Assembly (NCBI GenBank): GCA_006937955.1
Contig: SSNP01000037.1
Coordinates: forward strand, 3,303,088 to 3,367,087
Reading direction: 5' to 3'
Length of the DNA stretch: 64,000 bases
Origin: Pachypanchax playfairii
Lineage: Eukaryota; Chordata; Actinopteri; Cyprinodontiformes; Aplocheilidae
Below are positions 12,836-25,597 of this stretch, piece after piece. The notes under the pieces are model-generated. The model was not told the DNA's origin. It saw only the letters and a program-made list of their open reading frames with translations, and ran no database searches. The translations under genes were made by a program, and so were the position numbers. Position 1 is the stretch's first letter; each line of letters begins with the position of its first letter.

Positions 12836-13044
12836 AGGAACCCCAGCAGGACCACCTCTAGGAACATGAAGCAGCTGAAGACTCGATTGTATTCGTTGTT
12901 CATCATTTGATTCAATTCAATAAAAGTTATTTATTATTATTATTGTGCCGGGAAAGTTGGAGATTATTGATACCGTGCCCCGATGATGTCATCAATCACC
13001 TGACAACAACAACTGTTTCTACAAAACATTGTCTCATACAGGAA

Positions 13045-14722
13045 GATAAACGGGACCGGATCAGGTCGTTTAAACGGGACCGGATCAGGAGGTTTAAACA
13101 GGACCAGATCAGGTTGTTTAAACAGGACCGGATCAGGAGGTTTAAACAGGACCGGATCAGGAGGTTTAAACAGGACCGGATCAGGAGGTTTAAACTGGAC
13201 CGGATCACCGGATCAGGAGGTTTAAACTGGACCAGATCAGGTTGTTTAAACGGGACCGGATCAGGAGGTTTAAACTGGACCGGATCAGGAGGTTTAAACT
13301 GGACCAGATCAGGAGGTCTAAACGGGACCGGATCAGGAGGTTTAAACTGGACCGGATCAGGAGGTTTAAACAGGACCGGATCAGGAGGTCTAAACTGGAC
13401 CGGATCTGGAGGTTTAAACAGGACCGGATCAGGAGGTTTAAACTGGACCGGATCAGGAGGTTTAAACTGGACCGGATCAGGAGGTTTAAACAGGACCGGA
13501 TCAGGAGGTTTAAACAGGACCGGATCAGGAGGTCTAAACTGGACCGGATCAGGAGGTTTAAACAGGACCGGATCAGGAGGTCTAAACTGGACCGGATCAG
13601 GAGGTTTAAACAGGACCGGATCAGGAGGTTTAAACTGGACCGGATCAGGAGGTTTAAACAGGACCGGATCAGGAGGTTTAAACAGGACCGGATCAGGAGG
13701 TTTAAACTGGACCGGATCTGGAGGTTTAAACAGGACCGGATCAGGAGGTTTAAACAGGACCGGATCAGGAGGTTTAAACTGGACCGGATCAGGAGGTTTA
13801 AACTGGACCGGATCTGGAGGTTTAAACTGGACCGGATCTGGAGGTTTAAACTGGACCGGATCAGGAGGTTTAAACTGGACCGGATCAGGAGGTTTAAACA
13901 GGACCGGATCAGGAGGTCTAAACTGGACCGGATCAGGAGGTTTAAACTGGACCGGATCTGGAGGTTTAAACTGGACTGGATCAGGAGGTCTAAACGGGAC
14001 CGGATCTGGAGGTTTAAACAGGACCGGATCAGGAGGTTTAAACTGGACCGGATCTGGAGGTTTAAACTGGACCGGATCAGGAGGTCTAAATGGGACCGGA
14101 TCAGGAGGTTTAAACAGGACCGGATCAGGAGGTTTAAACTGGACCGGATCAGGAGGGTTAAACTGGACCGGATCAGGAGGGTGAAACAGGACCGGATCAG
14201 GAGGTGTAAACTGGACCGGATCAGGAGGTTTAAACAGGACCGGATCAGGAGGTTTAAACTGGACCGGATCTGGAGGTTTAAACTGGACCGGATCTGGAGG
14301 TTTAAACTGGACTGGATCAGGAGGTCTAAACGGGACCGGATCTGGAGGTTTAAACGGGACCGGATCAGGAGGTCTAAATGGGACCGGATCAGGAGGTTTA
14401 AACAGGACCGGATCAGGAGGTTTAAACTGGACCGGATCAGGAGGTCTAAATGGGACCGGATCAGGAGGTTTAAACAGGACCGGATCAGGAGGTTTAAACT
14501 GGACCGGATCAGGAGGTTTAAACTGGACCGGATCTGGAGGTTTAAACTGGACCAGATCAGGAGGTCTAAACGGGACCGGATCAGGAGGTTTAAACTGGAC
14601 CGGATCAGGAGGTTTAAACAGGACCGGATCAGGAGGTTTAAACAGGACCGGATCAGGAGGTTTAAACTGGACCGGATCTGGAGGTTTAAACAGGACCGGA
14701 TCAGGAGGTTTAAACAGGACCG
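13045..14722. repeat. 24-bp minisatellite, about 70 units
   Basis: The unit is GGATCAGGAGGTTTAAAC plus TGGACC (24 bp). It varies at three main places: TCAGG/TCTGG, GTTTAAAC/GTCTAAAC, and ACTGG/ACAGG/ACGGG. Because 24 is a multiple of three, long open frames of 425 to 516 codons occur on both strands. They encode 8-residue repeats and are artefacts. A rare variant (tggactgga) recurs at 13975 and 14311, exactly 14 units apart, in a shared variant context. This shows higher-order duplication of a 14-unit block. Confidence 0.95.
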
Positions 14723-15015
14723 CGTGTCTACAGACATTAAAAACAGTAAAAACAAGATAAACGTTTATATTCTTCTAAAGTTCTAATATTGAGACTCATT
14801 TAAAACCTTTTGCTTGAAGCTTTTTTCTGTTTTTTTGTCTCTAGAGAGAAATTTGATTATATTTATCCTGGAAATCAAAGTTGTGTTTAAGTGCAAAAAC
14901 CTGCTAAAATTCCTGGAATTACACACGAGAAGAACTCAGATTAAATCATTCTAAAAGATATGAATGTTCTTTGAACTTGAATCAGCTGTAGAACACAAAC
15001 TCCTGGAGACGGCGT

Positions 15016-18000
15016 TCAGCCCAGGAAGGTGGAGATGAAAACGCTGGTGTCCAGGTTGAGGGTGGCGTGCCACCAGCGGTCAGGGAAGTACAACACCTGC
15101 AGGAAAAACACCTGGACAATTCATTCCAAAACCAAGAAAATTCAAATCAACTTTAACTGAGAAGAACCGCAGAGGTTGGAAAAGAAACCCAGAATCCAAA
15201 CAGAACATCTGGACCTGCAGCTGGGAGGCTTGTCTCACCTCTCCGGGTCTGATCGTGCACTCCAGCGGAGCCTCGTCTTCCGGCAGGTTGGGATACGTGT
15301 CTGTGAGCCAGGACAGGGTGGTCCGGTTGGGATGGAAGTGAGGTTCCTGGTCCGGCGGGTAGAGGAACCACCGCTGTGTGATGAAGGAACCACATGATCA
15401 TCAGAAGCTGCTGCAGATGAAGGAAACGTGACCGTAAACAGGTTCGACTCAGATCTGACAGCTGAATGTTTGTCACAGGAGGAAACAGCACGTCACTTCC
15501 TGAACTCTCATCCAGACCCTCAAATGTTGGTTCTAAATTATTCTTCTAACCCAAAATAAAAACAGACAGACGTTCTTCTGAAGTTACAAACTTTCTAAAC
15601 TTTTACAGGAACTGATTTCGAGTCTCGCTGCTGGTCAAATCTTTAGTTTCTAACTTTTTATTAGTCAGAATTAAACTCCCTTCAGACCACCAGAGGTGTT
15701 ACAGTAAGTTTCCATGGCAACGCAAACCATCAAATTCATCCCGCTTAGCGATGAAACAACTTCTCTGATGTTGGACTGAAGTGTTACTGTGAGACCGGCT
15801 GTCGTCCTCGATGGCTGTTTGTTTCTTTTACAGCAACAGAAAAATAAAAACAAGCTTTTTGTTTACCTTCCTTCCATAAATGACCTCAGAGTAACCCGGA
15901 CCGTGCCAGTGAAAAGGAACTCCTGTTCCAGGACCTGAGTGGAACGCAGGTCAGTCACTTCACAACATGGTTCGATATAATATAATATAATATAATATAA
16001 TATAATATAATATAATATAATATAATATAATATAATATAATATAATATAATATAATAATATGTAATATAATATAATATAATATAATATAATATAATATAA
16101 TATAATATAATATAATATAATATAATATAATATAATATAATATAATATAATATGAACAACAACCGTCTGAAGGAAGTTCAGAATGTTTAAATGAGCAGGT
16201 TCATCAGTTGAATCAGAGGAATGCTGATAAAATATTATAATCAGAAATCTAACTCAACAGTAGAAACCAGTTTATAATGACTACATCTTTTTTTCAAAAT
16301 AAAAGCATTTTAAAAATGGGAAACTGAATCTTTTGGCCTGGATGATCCAGGATTAACTGATCACTGATTGGTTGTTGGAAGCTGCAGCTGAAAGCAGGTA
16401 AACTGTCACTCACCTGCGATACCGAAGCTGTACGCGCCGCTGGTGTGCGGCAGGACGTACGGAGGAGCTTCATACTGATCGAACAGGTTCTGCCACTCAG
16501 TCAAGTTGTTGTCTCCAAAGAAATACAGAGTTTCTACAGAAGAACATCACAAAGACCTGGATCAGGAGGATTCTCAAGAACCCGGTTGATGAAGCAGAAC
16601 AGAACCAGATCAGGTTAAACTCACCGCTGCCGAGGGCGTCTGCAGTCTGAGGCCTCAGCAACTCGTCCACGTACTCCTGGAAGGAAACGTCGACTGGAAC
16701 AGAGTCAAACCAGAGGGTCAAGGACACACCTGATACACCTGAGGCTCACCGAGCAGGTGCAGCGTTACCTTTCCTGTAGGAGAACGTGTTAGCTGTGCTG
16801 AGCCTCACAGTCCGGGAACCAAACGCCTCCAACAAGCTCGACTTGGAGCACAAAACCCTGAATTTCTAAAAACAAACAGCTTCATCAACATTTCAAACCC
16901 TGATCAGAAAAACTCATTATTTATTATCAATAATCAGAAAAAAAATTCACTCAAATATTCCTCCATAAAAACTTTTAAATAATCATGTGGTCTGATTTTT
17001 ATCATCCAAACATGTTTAACGTTCCCATGATGTTCTCCACAGTAGTTTGTTTGATTTCTCACTGAGGTTCAGCCCGTGATTTTATTTTGAAGGGTTTAAT
17101 GTTTCCTGTTGTTGTTCTGTTTACTTGTTGACATTCTGGGAGTTTGTTTAGAGTTCCTGTCTCTGTGTTCTAGTTGAGTTCAGTTCAGCCTCCTTGTCCT
17201 GAGTGTTTGAATGTTCTTCAGTTTTTGTGGATCCTGGTCTTCTGAATCCCCTCAGTGGATTCAGTCTGTTCTGTAGTTTCTGTCTCAGGACCTGGTTCTG
17301 ATCCACCTGCCGTGTGTTTCTTATGTAACTGTTTTGTTGCTGTGGACCGTCCTGAGTTCACCTGTACCGGGTCATTTTACAAACACTCACAAAAACCACG
17401 AGAAACAAATCAAAAGGTTTAAAATACCGAAAATGTGTGTGTGGCAGTTTTTATTAAATGTCTCTGGTTGGACGGGTTACGTACCGTGTTGTCCGTGAGA
17501 CCTCTGAGGACGGCGGGACGGCTGAACGCGTATCTGTAAAGACAAAGAGACAAACAGTCTGAGATGTTCCTGCACGTCTGCAGCAGAGCTTCACCTGGTT
17601 CACCAGAACCAGAACAAGAAGCAGAACCTGGTTTACCAGGACCTGAACCTGAACCTGAACCTGAACCTGAACCTGAACCTGAACCTGAACCTGGTTTACC
17701 AGGACCAGAACCAGAACCAGAACCTGAGAACGATTCCAGTGAACGTAGACGAGCAGAAGTTTAATGTGAAAATCAATCTGATACATTTGTGAAAGAGTAT
17801 CTGCCATCTTCTCCCACTGAAGTCCAACCTGTCGAGGTCCAGCAGCAGACTGAAGATCAGAGCCGTCATCCAGAACCTGATGATCCAGTTCAGGAGTCAG
17901 GTGGTCCCTCAGGTGCTGAGAGACCTTCAGGTCCCCCTCAGACCTACTGGCTTCCTGTAAGGTTCTTTTCATGGAATCTCATCAGAACAGTTTTCTCTGT

Positions 18001-18491
18001 TTGAGAGATAATCCCTGATTCCCGATGAACTGAACCAGGTTTCAGACCAGCATCATCCAGAAACCACAAAGGAAGCAGTTTTAAGGAAAACCAGTTCTGC
18101 AGTCCTGGACAACTGAGACTTTCTAATGTGATGCTGTTTTCTGTTGTTTTGAGTTGTGTTTACATGTTTTTATAAGATGTTTTTTATAATGTTACATCAC
18201 TGCAGATGTTACAGCTGATCAGCTGATCATCCTCCTGGACACTGACCTGTCCAGGAACTCCTGATGTGACAGCGTGGATCCATCCAGAACATCGATGTTA
18301 CACAGACCTTCATCATCTAACCTGAAATCTGAAGGCAGTGACCTGCACACACACAGAAACACCATATTAAAAGCACCGCTGTGTGAGTCTGTGTTGACCC
18401 AGGGTCAGTAAACTCACCATCCTCCACCATCATCCGCTCTCAGGCCAACGATCAAACACAAAACAACAAACTGAGCCGCTTCGTTTCCCAT
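15016..18491 (-). CDS. jmjd8: JmjC domain-containing protein 8
   Basis: Nine exons on the minus strand give 262 residues in one frame: 18418-18491, 18247-18342, 17485-17533, 16769-16865, 16625-16693, 16414-16533, 15867-15934, 15239-15373, 15016-15096. The start ATG (18489-18491) opens a short hydrophobic signal peptide (AAQFVVLCLIVGL). Recognisable blocks are RPAVLRGLTDNT, VRLSTANTFSY, YFFGDNN, FHWHGPGYSEVIYGRK, WFLYPP, and the C-terminal RWWHATLNLDTSVFISTFLG. These match vertebrate JMJD8 in order and length. Family knowledge: JMJD8 is a lumenal ER JmjC protein linked to NF-kB signalling and angiogenesis, with doubtful hydroxylase activity. In human it sits on 16p13.3 near CAPN15, which agrees with its place here. 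All introns are GT-AG. Introns hold a TATAA microsatellite and a CCTGAA repeat. Confidence 0.96.
15973..16152. repeat. (TATAA)n pentanucleotide microsatellite
   Basis: About 36 nearly uninterrupted TATAA units, with one break near 16054-16062, lie within a jmjd8 intron. Confidence 0.97.
17600..17725. repeat. CCTGAA/CCAGAA hexanucleotide repeat
   Basis: A run of cctgaa hexamers (core 17641-17692) is flanked by ccagaa versions and by two copies of tggtttaccagga. It lies in a jmjd8 intron. Confidence 0.9.
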
Positions 18492-20975
18492 AAAACCTCC
18501 AGCTGTGAGTTTCACTCAGCTCCGACCAAAAGCTCTCAGTTACAGCTTCATGTGTCTGATAACCGCTGCAGCTTCACTTCCTGTCAGACAGCCAATCAGA
18601 GGCCTCCACATTAATCCGACCGCTGGTGCTTTCACGAACATCGGAAATGCCGCTTCTAGCGTTTTCACGTGCCAGTCCGTGACCGTGCCATCCTTCTGAA
18701 GTTCAAGTAGCTACAGAAAATTTTTAAAGTTTAAATAACACAAATTTAAAATATAAAGACAAAAATAAACGTCCGCTTCTTGATGGAAAACTCTTTTGAT
18801 TTATTTGGAAATTGATTTGATGTCACAAAGTTTAAGTTTCCACTTATAATTATATGATGATGATTATTATTAATATTGTTGTTGTTGTCACAGTTTGTTT
18901 ATAACGAGCTACGGTTTTTGTTTGAAGGGACAATTAATCTACATTCACTGACAAACTGTAGCTTTATAATGCTGAAAGGACACATAATCTCCATGGAGAC
19001 CATCTTCGTTCTCTTGGATGTTGGTGCTGCTGATGTCCTTTACACCACTAGGTTTGACCCAACTGGACCTCCGTCTCCTCCTGCTTCTCTTGAGGAGACT
19101 TCTTGTTTTACTTTGATGTATTTAACTCAGAGTTTCCTGTTTTCAAGCACAAATGAGGAATCAGTGAACCAGTTTCATGCTTTTCCCTCCGATTCTTTCA
19201 CCTGTCGTCTTTAGAATGAACCATGACGTCACGACTGAAATAGATCATTAAATCTCTGTTTCAGTTGGACAGAATAATTCGTACAGTCAGTGAAAACATC
19301 ACCTTGTAAATGATTAAATAACCTGAAAATACCAAAAGAAAAACTGCTGGAACGTGTGAGCAGAGTGAAGGACGGACACACCTGAATGAAAACCTAACAG
19401 GTAAACATGTAGCTGCTGACTGGATTTAACACCTGACGCAATGTTTTCAGGTAAACACCTGTTTGCTTTGTCAGGTGTGTTTTCAGGATTCACCTGAGTT
19501 ACGACAGGTTTACTTTCAGCTGGAACATTCTGAACAATTATAACATCATGTTATAACATCATAAGTAACTTATTTGATCACCAGCGTGTCTGAAAGCACA
19601 AAGTTGTTGCTGTGGATGTTTTTTAAGCCCAAAAAATACAAAACTTATTTACTGAGGAGACTGCAGGCACTAGTTTGTACCAGCAGGTGGCAGTGTGGCT
19701 TATTGGTGATTAAAAAGTGGGACCAATATTCCTTTAATCATTGTGTAATGTGGGAGATTTCCGGGTCATTTCAGTTCCTTAATAATTAATCATACTAGCA
19801 ATTAACTGTAGTTTACCATAAACTGATGGGTCTGTCAGTAAATGATTCTATAAAACTCAGACTACTTTAAATATAACACCAGCTGATTCCGTTTAATTTG
19901 CTGATTATTAATGACATGAACTAAACAGAGTCCCCGTCACTGCTGAGAAGAACTGGCTGTTCATACAGGAAGTGATGAGCTACACATAAACATGTGTTTC
20001 CCACCATCAGTGGACCATGAGGGAGTTTCACTGGTCACATGTCAAGCTGTGTTACTTGTTGAACCACATCCTGCATCATCACAGCAGCTTCACAGGAGAA
20101 GAGTCCAGATGCTGAACTGACCTGCCTGCAGTCCAGATGTTTCACCTACAGAAAACATCTGGAGCATCATGAAACCACAAAGACCAGAACTGTGGAGCAG
20201 CTAGAATCCTGTATCAGACAGGAATGAGACCACGTTCATCTCCTAAACCTGCAGCAGCTGGTCTCCTCACATCCAGATGTTACATGATGAAAACATCAGC
20301 TGTTATTTATCTTTAACACAAACGACTCCTCACAACATGATGTGCAGCTTCATTCTTTATTTCAGAGTTTATTTTCATTCAGTTCCCACAAAGATCATCA
20401 AAACTGAAAAATTAAAATATAAATGATAGTTTCCTGTTTTAGTTTATATATTTCAGCTCCTACTGAAAGAACAAACACAAACAGGTTCAAGAGGTAATAA
20501 AGTCAGTTAACAGATCGGTTCTTCATCGTCCCTCCAGCATCATCATCTCAGCTTACAAACTGGTCAAATTCTGCATCAGTGCAATTATCTAATATTAATG
20601 TTTATTAATAACCTAAACTAAATCTCAAACAACCTGTAATAAAAAAATATTCACATTTGTAATTAAAATGTCACCAAAGACTCTTTTTCTCAGTTTCAGA
20701 GTAAATTCTCTCGCTGTGTACGGAATCCTGAAAGTTCCAAAATAATTATGTCAATTTTATTTAATTCATTCTTAAAGATTTATTATTTTATCTAAACTTT
20801 GGAACTAAAGAAATGAGCTTCTCTAATTTCTTGCCTTCAAACATCATCCGTTGAATTTAAGAATAAAAACTTTGATCTAAATATTAATTATATTAGCACT
20901 TCATGTTGTCGGACTGATTTTTTGCAGTTTGTTTTTACATTCTACCTTTGATGTTTTTCTAAATCTGTTTTTTAA
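18492..20975. other. jmjd8 upstream region and intergenic DNA
   Basis: The first 200 bases upstream of jmjd8 (18492-18700) are the likely promoter. There is no clear TATA box. The rest is AT-rich without a recognisable exon. Open frames at 18876-19214 and 19574-19789 show no family resemblance. Confidence 0.5.
19680..19695 (+). promoter_or_regulatory. CTCF-like motif
   Basis: CCAGCAGGTGGCAGTG matches the CTCF core closely. It lies between jmjd8 and the downstream protease gene. Motif match only. Confidence 0.4.
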
Positions 20976-20978
20976 TAT

Positions 20979-21070
20979 TCCATCCATCGTGTTCAGGATC
21001 GCAGGGGGCTGGGCTGAATGAGTAAGAGGCGGAGTTACACCTGGACAGGTCACCTGTTCATCACAGGGCT
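20979..21070. repeat. fragment of dispersed fish repeat
   Basis: Contains ccatccatc...gttcaggatcgcagggggctgg and ggcggagttacacctggacaggtcacc. These are the same words, in the same order, as the fuller copy at 36078-36395 and the fragment at 24961-25045. Confidence 0.7.
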
Positions 21071-21469
21071 TTTCTTTTATTATTATTCTTTTTCTAAATG
21101 TGCCTTTAAAATGGTGGAATCTAAAGATTAAATCAAATTAAAAGATATTTGATGGTTTTAAACCCTAAAGTAGAATCTAAAGAAAAACAAATAAATGTTT
21201 GTCACATTGTAAAACAAGATTTCTAACATGAATCTATCCATTAAGTTTTACACATATTAATTAACTGAGTTTTAATTAATTCAATTTCTGGATGTTTATT
21301 ATATGAGAAGGCTGAACATCAATTCTTTTATTTTGTAATTTATTTCTATCATTTCTAATCAAAACCAGCCAAATCAAGTTTAAACTAATGAGACAATTTC
21401 ACTCAGTTTGTTTATGAATCACCTGCAGCAGCCAATGAGAATTAAATCAGACCTTTGATATTCATTTTG

Positions 21470-21470
<1 letters not shown>

Positions 21471-21526
<56 letters not shown>

Positions 21527-21560
21527 TGTGTGTGTGCGCGCGTGCGTGCGTGTGCATGTG
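21471..21560. repeat. (GT)n microsatellite
   Basis: An uninterrupted GT run to about 21520 is followed by degenerate GTGTGC/GCGTGC words. It lies just downstream of the minus-strand protease gene. Confidence 0.95.
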
Positions 21561-21691
21561 TGCTTTTATCTGCATCTGTTTTGTTATAAAATGACAGAAG
21601 TGATTAGAACATATTTTTGTTTGATTATGCAGATTTTTTTATATATTTCAGACGTTTGAATCCCAGAGAAAGACCTCCGATGATAAGAAGC

Positions 21692-24600
21692 TTATGAGAG
21701 AATAAAAAGTGAGAAGAAGATGGACAGGATGGACTGGAGCAAAAAGAAGGAGGAGATGAAGTGAGCTGCTGAACTGGACGACTGGAAGGAGATGTAGCCT
21801 GGCTGATCACCGGTGACCTGACTGTTGATCCAGTTCTGGTACTGAGACACTCGGGCGTAGACTCCTGGGAAGTTCGGCTGAGCGCAACCATTTCCAAAAC
21901 TCACTACTCCAGCCTGGACCCACCTGGTGTCATTTTTAGCAACAAGCGGGCCACCGGAGTCCCCCTGAATCCAACAGAAAGTATTTAGGATAACAGATCA
22001 CATCCCATCATGTCTCTGAGAAACCTGATCTCAAACTGAGCTAAGATCTGGACTCCAGCTGTTGGACAGCTGGTCCCACATCTGACATTAAAACATTTTG
22101 GTTCTTTACATCCAGATGCTGGAACAAGCCGAACCACCAGCTCTGTGTAGTGTTTGTTAAATACTGACAGTGCTGTTTGTCAGATCCTGTTTATATCAGG
22201 TTCTAATGGGTTTATGTAAAACCTGGATCTGAATAAGAGTGAACACGGTTCTTACTGAGAACCAAATCTTTTTCTGCTGCTGACACTCACCTGACACGAG
22301 TCTTTTCCTCCTGCAGTCAGACCAGCACAGATCATGTTGCTGGTGATACTGTACGACTGACTGCACTGAGCGTTGGACACGATGGGGACGTCCACCTCCT
22401 GCAGAGTCTGAGGTGAAGGAAGTGGAACTAGGACACGAGAACAAACAGATTATTAAAGTTTGAAACATGTCGTGTGCAAAGTGGATCAGACAGACTGAAA
22501 AATATCAGTTTGTAAAAGAAAATCTGATAAAATCCAGTCTGAGTGAAACATGAGCTGCAAGTGTCAAGAACTGGTTCAGACCTGCAGCTGAAGCTTCAAG
22601 AACCGGTTCAGACCTGCAGCTGAAGCTACAAGAACCGGTTCAGACCTGCAGCTGAAGCTTCAAGAACCGGTTCAGACCTGCAGCTGAAGCTACAAGAACC
22701 GGTTCAGACCTGCAGCTGAAGCTACAAGAACCGGTTCAGACCTGCAGCTGAAGCATCAAGAACCGGTTCAGACCTGCAGCTGAAGCTACAAGAACCGGTT
22801 CAGACCTGCAGCTGAAGCTTCAGGAACCGGTTCAGACCTGCAGCTGAAGCGCTTTTCAGAGCTAGATGTTTTAGTCTGATGGTTCGGGGTTGACATGTGT
22901 TTATCTTGTTTGACACTAACAGAAGCATGACTGCATCAATCCTCACCATCAGAGTTGATGTTTCCCCAGCCGGTGACCCAGCTGTCCAGCCCTGCAGGGA
23001 AGACGCTGCCTTCTGCAGCCAGACACACTGGCTGGATGTAATCTGTGAAGCTCACAGTGCTGGACAGCTGCAGCAGAGCCATATCGTTGTCATTGGTTTG
23101 TGAATTGTAGTTTGGATGTTTAATGACCTGAGACACACTTCTGGAAACCTCATGAGAGTTAAAATTTTGCTGAGTTTGTCGTCCGAGGTAAACAGTCAAC
23201 TGTGGAGCGGTGTATCTAGAAAAATAAACAGAACACAGATGAAAACATCATGGCAGTGACAGCATGATGCTGCGTGACTTCAGAAGGATGAAATCCAGTC
23301 ACATGATCAGGCCTTACGTGGAAAAACAGTGAGCAGCACTCAGGACCCACTGGCTGTTGATCAGAGACCCGCCACAGAAATGTCCTCCATTAGTTAAGTG
23401 AAGACTGGCCTGCCATGGCCACGCCCCCTCCGTCGCAGGCTGACCTCCTACAATCCTGGTCTTTGTGTTGAGAGGAGCGACGCCACAAACTGCAGGAATA
23501 TAATCACATATCACACCTGTGCAGGAACCAGTAAGTCGGAACCGTTTGGTTTCACTTCATTCAAAGGGAAGATTTTCAAGCATTTCAACTATTTAGTGAG
23601 AATGATACAGGAAACCTGCGATGAATCAGGAACAATCCAGTAAATTTACATCATTCTCAGAAAGAATCCCATTAAGCAGAAAAGAGCCGAACCATCCGGT
23701 TAGACAAGAAACTGAAGATGGACTCAAAGATCAAGTTACATGAGATACACGAGGAACAACAGAGACTCTCATCGTCACCTCATAAGGAGCTGCAGGATGA
23801 TTGACAGGTGAAACTAATCAACATCAACAGTCTCTGAGACTGAAGAATAAACAGGATGATTTAAAAAGGAAGATAAATTCAGTTAAAAGGCTGTGACGTG
23901 TGTAAACAGCTGATTCAAACCGGGTCACAGCAGGGTGTGTCCGTCCGGTCTTACTGGACCAGGTACCTGCATCAGCTGATGAGCTCAGCAGAATGAAGGA
24001 AATGTTAATGAACTGAGATCTTAGTCTCCTCATGGGATTGAATTCAGCCTGATTTTAACATGAAAGTCTCTGAACTCTGATCTGATTAATGAGCAGCAGA
24101 AACAACACGTTTAATCCAAACTGAGACTAAAGTCGGACTTCGTTTGATCTGTTTGAACTCAGAATCTGATGAAACTCTTTCTTCCGTCTCCTGAGACAAT
24201 CAGCTGTTATGTCCCAGGAGTCTCTGACTGTCAACTCGACCTGGACGAGTTTGTATTTATGACACAGATAATAAAACTTCTGCTTCATTTTGACCAAATT
24301 TCATCAGACAGTAACATCCTGATAGTCACAACGTCGTTCTTCTTTCAACCCGTTAAACAGACGTTCAGACCTTGAATCAACCTTTTCAGTCAGTGTTGAA
24401 ATTCTGGTTGTTCCAGTTTCAGGTTTTACTACGAGTTATTTGTTGTTTATAGTTTTTGAGAGATGAACTGATTTGGTCAAACTTCAATCTGGAGACATTC
24501 AGGAAAAAACCTGAACTCACATGGTGGGGTCAAAGGTCAAAAGTTCAGGGAAATTATCAGAGAGAAAAAAACTGACGAAAGTGTTAAAACTTAAAACATT

Positions 24601-25550
24601 AATTAGTTGTTTTGAACTCACCACTTATCTGCGCGTCGCTTCCTGTGGAACAAACAAACAAACAGAAATTCAGAAAACAGTCATTAAACTGAACCAACCG
24701 GTTTTTCTCAGAGTCTCTGAAACCTTCGAGCAGGAATCTGAAGCATCAGAAGAATCTACCTGGATTATCAGCAGATTATCAGACTGTGTGATGAGGTTAG
24801 TGATGTATGTTTCTCTACATGTCTCATCAGTTCAGATTTGTTTTATTGAAACCTGAAAGGAACCCGAGGCCAGATTTAAACCAGGTGTTAACATCATAAC
24901 ACCTCCACGGGGTGTTTAGAAGGGCGCAGAATAAAAATACAATATTTCCTTTGGAAATAACATCCATCCATTTTCTAAACCTGCTTCTTCCTGTTCAGGG
25001 TCGCAGGGAGCTGGTGTCACTGGGCGAGAGGCGGGGGACTAAAATAAAATATTTATCCTGACGGGCACAACGTTGGTATTATGTTTACATCTACCAGCCA
25101 ATAGCTGGCAGAGTAACAGCATCATTTTGGGTTGCCTAATACAGTAAATAGTCCTTAATGGCGAGGCTGGTACTGTGGAAGGGGGCGGAGTCAGCAGGTT
25201 GAGCAGCTGGTTCGGAGCATCTGGGATTTTGTCCTTCTCAGAGGAGGAGCGACCGGAGAGGATCGGGGGTCAGAGGGGGTTTAGGTGAGCATCGGCACAC
25301 CGAATGTTGCTGCTGTGATGTTCATGTTTCACCTTTAAACTGAAACTCATTTTCAGGAAAATCTACAACAGAACAAGAGAATGAAAAACTGTTAAATGAA
25401 CAAACATGTCTGATGTTTCACAGAATCTCAGGGAAGAAGGAGAAACTGGTCCACATCCAGAGACACGAGTCCAGCATCATCTGCAAAACCCAGACCTCAA
25501 AACCTCCTAAAAGTTCGACAGGGACAGGGACAGGGACAGGGACTGGGACT

Positions 25551-25597
<47 letters not shown>

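Noticed and set aside
13205..14786. Open frames of 425, 516 and 514 codons over the 24-bp minisatellite
   Set aside because: The period is a multiple of three, so any stop-free frame stays open along the array. The translations are pure 8-residue repeats with no flanking gene structure.
21470..21545. Cys/Val-rich peptide frame
   Set aside because: It is a translation of the GT microsatellite.
22565..22850. CRISPR-like regular repeat
   Set aside because: The units are contiguous 32-bp tandem copies with no unique spacers, within an intron of a vertebrate gene.
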